Shown one piece after another: positions 32,974-35,727 of a stretch of 35,727 bases of DNA. The translations under genes and the position numbers were made by a program. The stretch spans positions 8,701 through 44,427 of the forward strand of contig WVZH01000351.1 of NCBI GenBank assembly GCA_011772595.1. Reading direction: 5' to 3'. The notes under the pieces were generated by a model, which made no database searches, was not told the origin of the DNA, and was given only the letters and a program-made list of their open reading frames with translations. Position 1 is the first letter of the stretch, and every line of letters begins with the position of its first letter. Origin of the DNA: Anaerolineales bacterium (GTDB taxonomy: Bacteria > Chloroflexota > Anaerolineae > Anaerolineales > E44-bin32).

Positions 32974-33983
32974 GGCGACTACATTTCGCAGACGCCATCG
33001 ACGAGGCGATTGGGCAAGCCATGGATGTCGATCCGAGGATCTTGATTTTTGGTGAGGATGTCCATCTGATCCGTCGGAATCTTCTCGTCCGCTTTGGTCA
33101 TGATCGTGTGCGCAACACACCTGTCAGCGAGGGGGCGTTCGTCGGAGCTGCGGTTGCAGCCGCCATGGCGGGTTTGCAACCTATCGTGGATTTGTATAGG
33201 GTGGATTTTATCACCGTGGCAATGGACGCACTGGTTAACCATGCCGCAAAGGTAGAGACCTTTTCGGGTGGTCGGTGGAATTCGCCTATCGTTCTTCGGG
33301 CGACAGCTGGAGGAGGGTATGGAGACGGCGGACAACATGAGCAGAGTCTATGGGGTTGGCTGGCACACATCCCAGGCTTGAACGTGGTGGTTCCATCCAC
33401 GCCCGCGGACGCAGGTGGGTTAATGCTGCGTGCATTGCATGAGACAGGTCCGGTGGTCTTCTTGGAGCACATTCTGCTCTCTCATGTCCTGCTCGACTTT
33501 CTCGGTTCAGGTGGGCGGAAGACGGTTGAGTACGACGTCCCTGTAGCAGGAGCGAGGGGTTATTGTCCAAAGATCTGGGAACCGATACCTTTTGGGAGCG
33601 CGTCGCTAAAGAGAGAGGGTGATGACCTGACGATGGTCAGTGTGGGCGTCGGAGTGCATCGTTGTCTTGAGGCTGCGGATCGGCTGATGGGCTCGGGGAT
33701 TTCAGCTAGCGTCTTGGACCTGAGGACTGTTTCTCCCTTGGACACTGAGACCGTTTGTGCGCAGGTTGCTAAAACGGCTCGCATGCTCGTCGTGGATGAA
33801 GATTATGAAGGATTTGGGCTTTCGGGTGAGTTAGCGGCAGTCATCCTAGAAGCGGGAATCCCTGTGCGGTTTGCAAGAGTTTGTACGCAGGAAACGATTC
33901 CGTATGCGCAGAGACTTGAAGGCCAAGTTATTCCAAATGTCGAACGCATTGTCAACGCCGCGCTGACTCTACTCGACAGTTGA
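32970..33983 (+). CDS. 2-oxo acid dehydrogenase E1 beta subunit
   Basis: This is the partner of the preceding E1 alpha, forming an alpha2beta2 decarboxylase that feeds an E2 lipoyl protein. The 337 residues are of normal length. Visible blocks are ILIFGEDVH (24-32), TPVSEGAFVGAAVAAAM, PIVLRATAGGGYGDGGQHEQS (split by position, about 106-126), VVPSTPADA, GPVVFLEH, and the C-terminal VLDLRTVSPLD, VVDEDYEGFG and RV-CTQETIPYA. GTG 32970 overlaps the alpha stop (GTGA). A terminator lies at 34079-34106. Acetoin dehydrogenase beta is equally possible from sequence alone. Confidence 0.88.
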   Translation: MRRLHFADAIDEAIGQAMDVDPRILIFGEDVHLIRRNLLVRFGHDRVRNTPVSEGAFVGAAVAAAMAGLQPIVDLYRVDFITVAMDALVNHAAKVETFSGGRWNSPIVLRATAGGGYGDGGQHEQSLWGWLAHIPGLNVVVPSTPADAGGLMLRALHETGPVVFLEHILLSHVLLDFLGSGGRKTVEYDVPVAGARGYCPKIWEPIPFGSASLKREGDDLTMVSVGVGVHRCLEAADRLMGSGISASVLDLRTVSPLDTETVCAQVAKTARMLVVDEDYEGFGLSGELAAVILEAGIPVRFARVCTQETIPYAQRLEGQVIPNVERIVNAALTLLDS

Positions 33984-34078
33984 GGTGGGAAAGAATGACA
34001 TGGATGCTGGAGATGTTCTCATGACTCATGTGAGATGATGTGTTAACGTGTTTTGTAAATGAGACTTCTCGAGCGTTG

Positions 34079-34106
34079 CATCCGACCACAGTGGGTCGGA
34101 TGTTTT
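34079..34106 (+). terminator. intrinsic terminator after the E1 operon
   Basis: CATCCGACC (34079-34087) and GGTCGGATG (34094-34102) form a perfect 9-bp stem with loop ACAGTG, followed by TTTT (34103-34106). It lies about 95 bp after the E1 beta stop and upstream of the small gene at 34200. Confidence 0.8.
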
Positions 34107-34199
34107 GCCTCACTACCCCGTGCTCATCAACGACGGCACGATCCTTGCATCCATTTCCCTGGTAAGGATCAGGTGAACATTTTCCGTTGGAGGCGTGGG

Positions 34200-34385
34200 A
34201 TGGATCCCGAAAAGCAACAGATCAAGGGTGTTCCCAGGTATGCGTTGACAGCTCGGTTGAAGGCGAAACGGGCGCGGACACTGTGGCATTTTGGCCCCAA
34301 ATACAGCCGCAAGAAGCTGCGTAAAGAATCGGTCGATCGAATGCTGTTGCGCATGCGTCACAATTCAAAGCTCAGTGAGTTGTAG
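34200..34385 (+). CDS. small basic hypothetical protein (61 aa)
   Basis: I do not recognise this protein. The support is a perfect GGAGG (34189-34193) with 6-bp spacing to ATG 34200. The composition is strongly basic (about 17 Lys/Arg), as in YALTARLKAKRARTLWHF and KYSRKKLRKESVDRMLL, which suggests a nucleic acid-binding or ribosome-associated peptide. An upstream in-frame ATG at 34059 would run through the terminator and is unlikely. It is convergent with the HTH_42 gene, with 29 bp between them. Confidence 0.55.
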   Translation: MDPEKQQIKGVPRYALTARLKAKRARTLWHFGPKYSRKKLRKESVDRMLLRMRHNSKLSEL

Positions 34386-34414
34386 AAAGCCGGTGGCCTC
34401 GTATTAAAACAGTC

Positions 34415-35710
34415 TCAGCACCCTTTTAACGGTGTTAGGAAGCCCCCTGCGGGTCGCTCGGGAAGCGGAAGCATAGAAGTGCATTCCCACAATTGCACCT
34501 CACGCTCAGCGATGAACTCGCCCAGTTGCGCTGCTTTAGCAAAGAGCTCTTTGCGGGTATCCCCAGGAACTTTAATAAAGAGAAAGATCTTCAACATTAA
34601 TGGGTTGCCCTCCTCGAAATCCCAGACACCGACGGCTTTCCCATCGAGCAGAATTGTCGAGGTGGCGTTACCGGATCTGTCGAAGAGCCAGTTCGTATAT
34701 TGTGGGTCGAGATAACGCCTTCGTTCTTTGTAGCCCATGAGATAGGAATCCAAACTGGGCAACAAAGTCACAATCCGCCTCCCTCCTTGCACGGTCTCTC
34801 TTAATCGTCCCTCCTCCGATTGGCAGACGAGATAGTTACCCTCGAGGCCTTCAATTTCGATTTGGGTAATCTGCGAACGCAGTGTGGACAGAGCCTCACG
34901 GATTGTTGTTTTTCCGAGGCCGGTCCACCACTGCAAATCGTTTTCGCTCACGGGGCCGAAGGCGGACAGATACTTCTCGATAAGGCGTGTGAGCGCTTCC
35001 TGCTCTCCCAGGGCATCTAACTCAACATCCGCAAAGTACTTGCGAAACAAACCGTATCGAAGAGAGCGGTCCTTCCAACTTCGCACCGGCTTTCTCCGCA
35101 GGAGCAGACCGAGATCGCACATGTAATATAAGATGGCCGAGACAGGATGTTCGATCTCGAGGGCTGCCTTGATCTCAGAGGCGCTCATATCTTGATCGGC
35201 GAGCAACTCCTGGATCGATCTGGAAAGTCGGTCGAACATCTCTTGGGAGATCCCCTGCGCATGCATATAGCGGCGGGAGGCATTCTCCACCAGAGCGGCT
35301 GTGGCCCTGTACATAACGGGTAGCATGGCTTGAGTGTGGATATAAATTGTCTTCCTGACACACCGGATTTTGCCTAATACCGGTTGTTCGTAGAGCGCAT
35401 CGTCGAGATGTCGCTTTTTGAAATCGGTTGTCCTGGCGAACAAGGAGAAGTAAGGTGTTGTGCTTCCTGTGGCGTGAAGGCCGGCAATGTCTTCTGTGAT
35501 TTGAATAATGTCGTCGATCTTTGTGTGAGGCGCGAGGTGGTGTTTATCGAGGAGGAAGGCGTTTACGCGCTCGAGTGTAAATTCGGCGTTGTGTGCACAT
35601 TCGCGAAGTCTTTGATTGATTGTACTTCGGTTGGGAGTCCTGGTACCAGTTGGTTTACCACGTCGCGTAGGGGCGGTTCGCGATGTACAACCCGGGGACA
35701 TAGGTAACAC
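34415..35710 (-). CDS. winged-helix DNA-binding domain protein (HTH_42, YcaQ/AlkZ-like)
   Basis: The protein resembles PF06224 family members, some of which are DNA glycosylases that repair crosslinks or alkylated bases. Family-like sequence begins at about residue 45 (FTLERVNAFLLDKHHL) and includes IAGLHATGSTTPYFSLFAR (72-90, the characteristic Q/H motif region near the N-terminus), a helical core, NDLQWWTGLGK, LLPSLDSYLMGYKERRRYL and DGKAVGVWDFEEG. The first ~44 residues are low-complexity and do not look native. The only in-frame ATG/GTG codons (35701 and 35710) fall in the putative insertion-sequence end. Either translation starts there, or the true 5' end was lost. It is convergent with the small basic gene. 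Confidence 0.7.
   Translation of the reverse strand: MLPMSPGCTSRTAPTRRGKPTGTRTPNRSTINQRLRECAHNAEFTLERVNAFLLDKHHLAPHTKIDDIIQITEDIAGLHATGSTTPYFSLFARTTDFKKRHLDDALYEQPVLGKIRCVRKTIYIHTQAMLPVMYRATAALVENASRRYMHAQGISQEMFDRLSRSIQELLADQDMSASEIKAALEIEHPVSAILYYMCDLGLLLRRKPVRSWKDRSLRYGLFRKYFADVELDALGEQEALTRLIEKYLSAFGPVSENDLQWWTGLGKTTIREALSTLRSQITQIEIEGLEGNYLVCQSEEGRLRETVQGGRRIVTLLPSLDSYLMGYKERRRYLDPQYTNWLFDRSGNATSTILLDGKAVGVWDFEEGNPLMLKIFLFIKVPGDTRKELFAKAAQLGEFIAEREVQLWECTSMLPLPERPAGGFLTPLKGC
35667..35682. repeat. half copy of a GTAGGGGCG palindrome
   Basis: GTAGGGGCGGTTCGCG is the left half, through the centre, of a palindrome of the type GTAGGGGCGGTTCG/CGAACCGCCCCTAC. The expected right half is replaced after the next base by the sequence beginning TGTACAACCC. 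Confidence 0.65.
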
Positions 35711-35727
35711 ATTGACCCGGACACATA
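35684..35727. mobile_element. putative terminal end of an insertion sequence (partial, runs off window)
   Basis: From 35684 the sequence reads TGTACAACCCGGGGACATAG, then GTAACACATTGACCCGGACA to the window edge. It starts with TGT and repeats the motif (C)CCGG-GGACATA and CCCGGACACATA in tandem. I associate this with the ends of IS481/IS3-like elements, from memory. It begins exactly where a palindromic repeat is interrupted. No transposase is in the window. Confidence 0.45.

Noticed and set aside
1..35727. CRISPR array or prophage region
   Set aside because: No regularly spaced direct repeats of 23-40 bp with unique spacers, and no phage structural, integrase or terminase genes.

Overview
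The window looks like chromosomal DNA of an uncultured or little-studied bacterium, most likely from the phylum Chloroflexota (Anaerolineae or a relative). This is an inference. It rests on the GC-rich codon use, the T/P/E-rich linkers after lipoprotein cysteines, a complete archaeal-style HerA/NurA/Mre11/Rad50 cluster in a bacterial setting, a DUF92 membrane protein, and several families of short dispersed palindromes. No rRNA, tRNA, CRISPR array or phage module was seen.

Layout. Positions 1-5.9 kb hold dnaK, a class IV branched-chain aminotransferase gene (ilvE-like), a PH-domain-like membrane protein, a DUF92 membrane protein and a 68-residue hypothetical protein. A three-box DnaA-box array with exact 21-bp phasing lies immediately before the DUF92 gene. 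Positions 6.1-13.5 kb are an ABC importer operon of the dipeptide/oligopeptide type: lipoprotein binding protein, permease, a ConA-like lipoprotein, second permease, two ATPases. The first permease carries an extra extracytoplasmic insertion that resembles two SH3b domains. Positions 13.6-19.3 kb hold an MscS channel, a GT2 glycosyltransferase with a C-terminal Rossmann-like domain, a cupin, an NnrU/isoprenylcysteine-methyltransferase-like membrane protein, a thioredoxin-VKOR fusion, and a P-loop protein. Positions 19.3-21.4 kb hold a repeat-rich gap followed by a HIT-LOG-DinB operon.

Positions 21.4-28.9 kb are a minus-strand operon of five tightly packed genes: sbcD/mre11, sbcC/rad50, nurA, a stand-alone HAS-barrel-like protein, and herA. 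Together these would form a DNA-end resection machine. Positions 29.5-31.7 kb encode a single protein that fuses a NifS-type cysteine desulfurase to SelD (selenide, water dikinase), which would couple selenium release from selenocysteine to selenophosphate synthesis. Positions 31.9-34.4 kb encode the alpha and beta E1 subunits of a 2-oxo acid dehydrogenase and a small basic protein. The window ends with a winged-helix (HTH_42/YcaQ-like) gene on the minus strand. The only usable start codons of that gene lie inside what looks like the end of an insertion sequence, which itself appears to have landed in the middle of a palindromic repeat.

The most unusual items are the phased DnaA boxes away from dnaA, the HerA-NurA-Mre11-Rad50 operon with a separate barrel protein, the importer with a modified permease and an added lipoprotein, the NifS-SelD fusion, and the IS/palindrome junction at the right edge.
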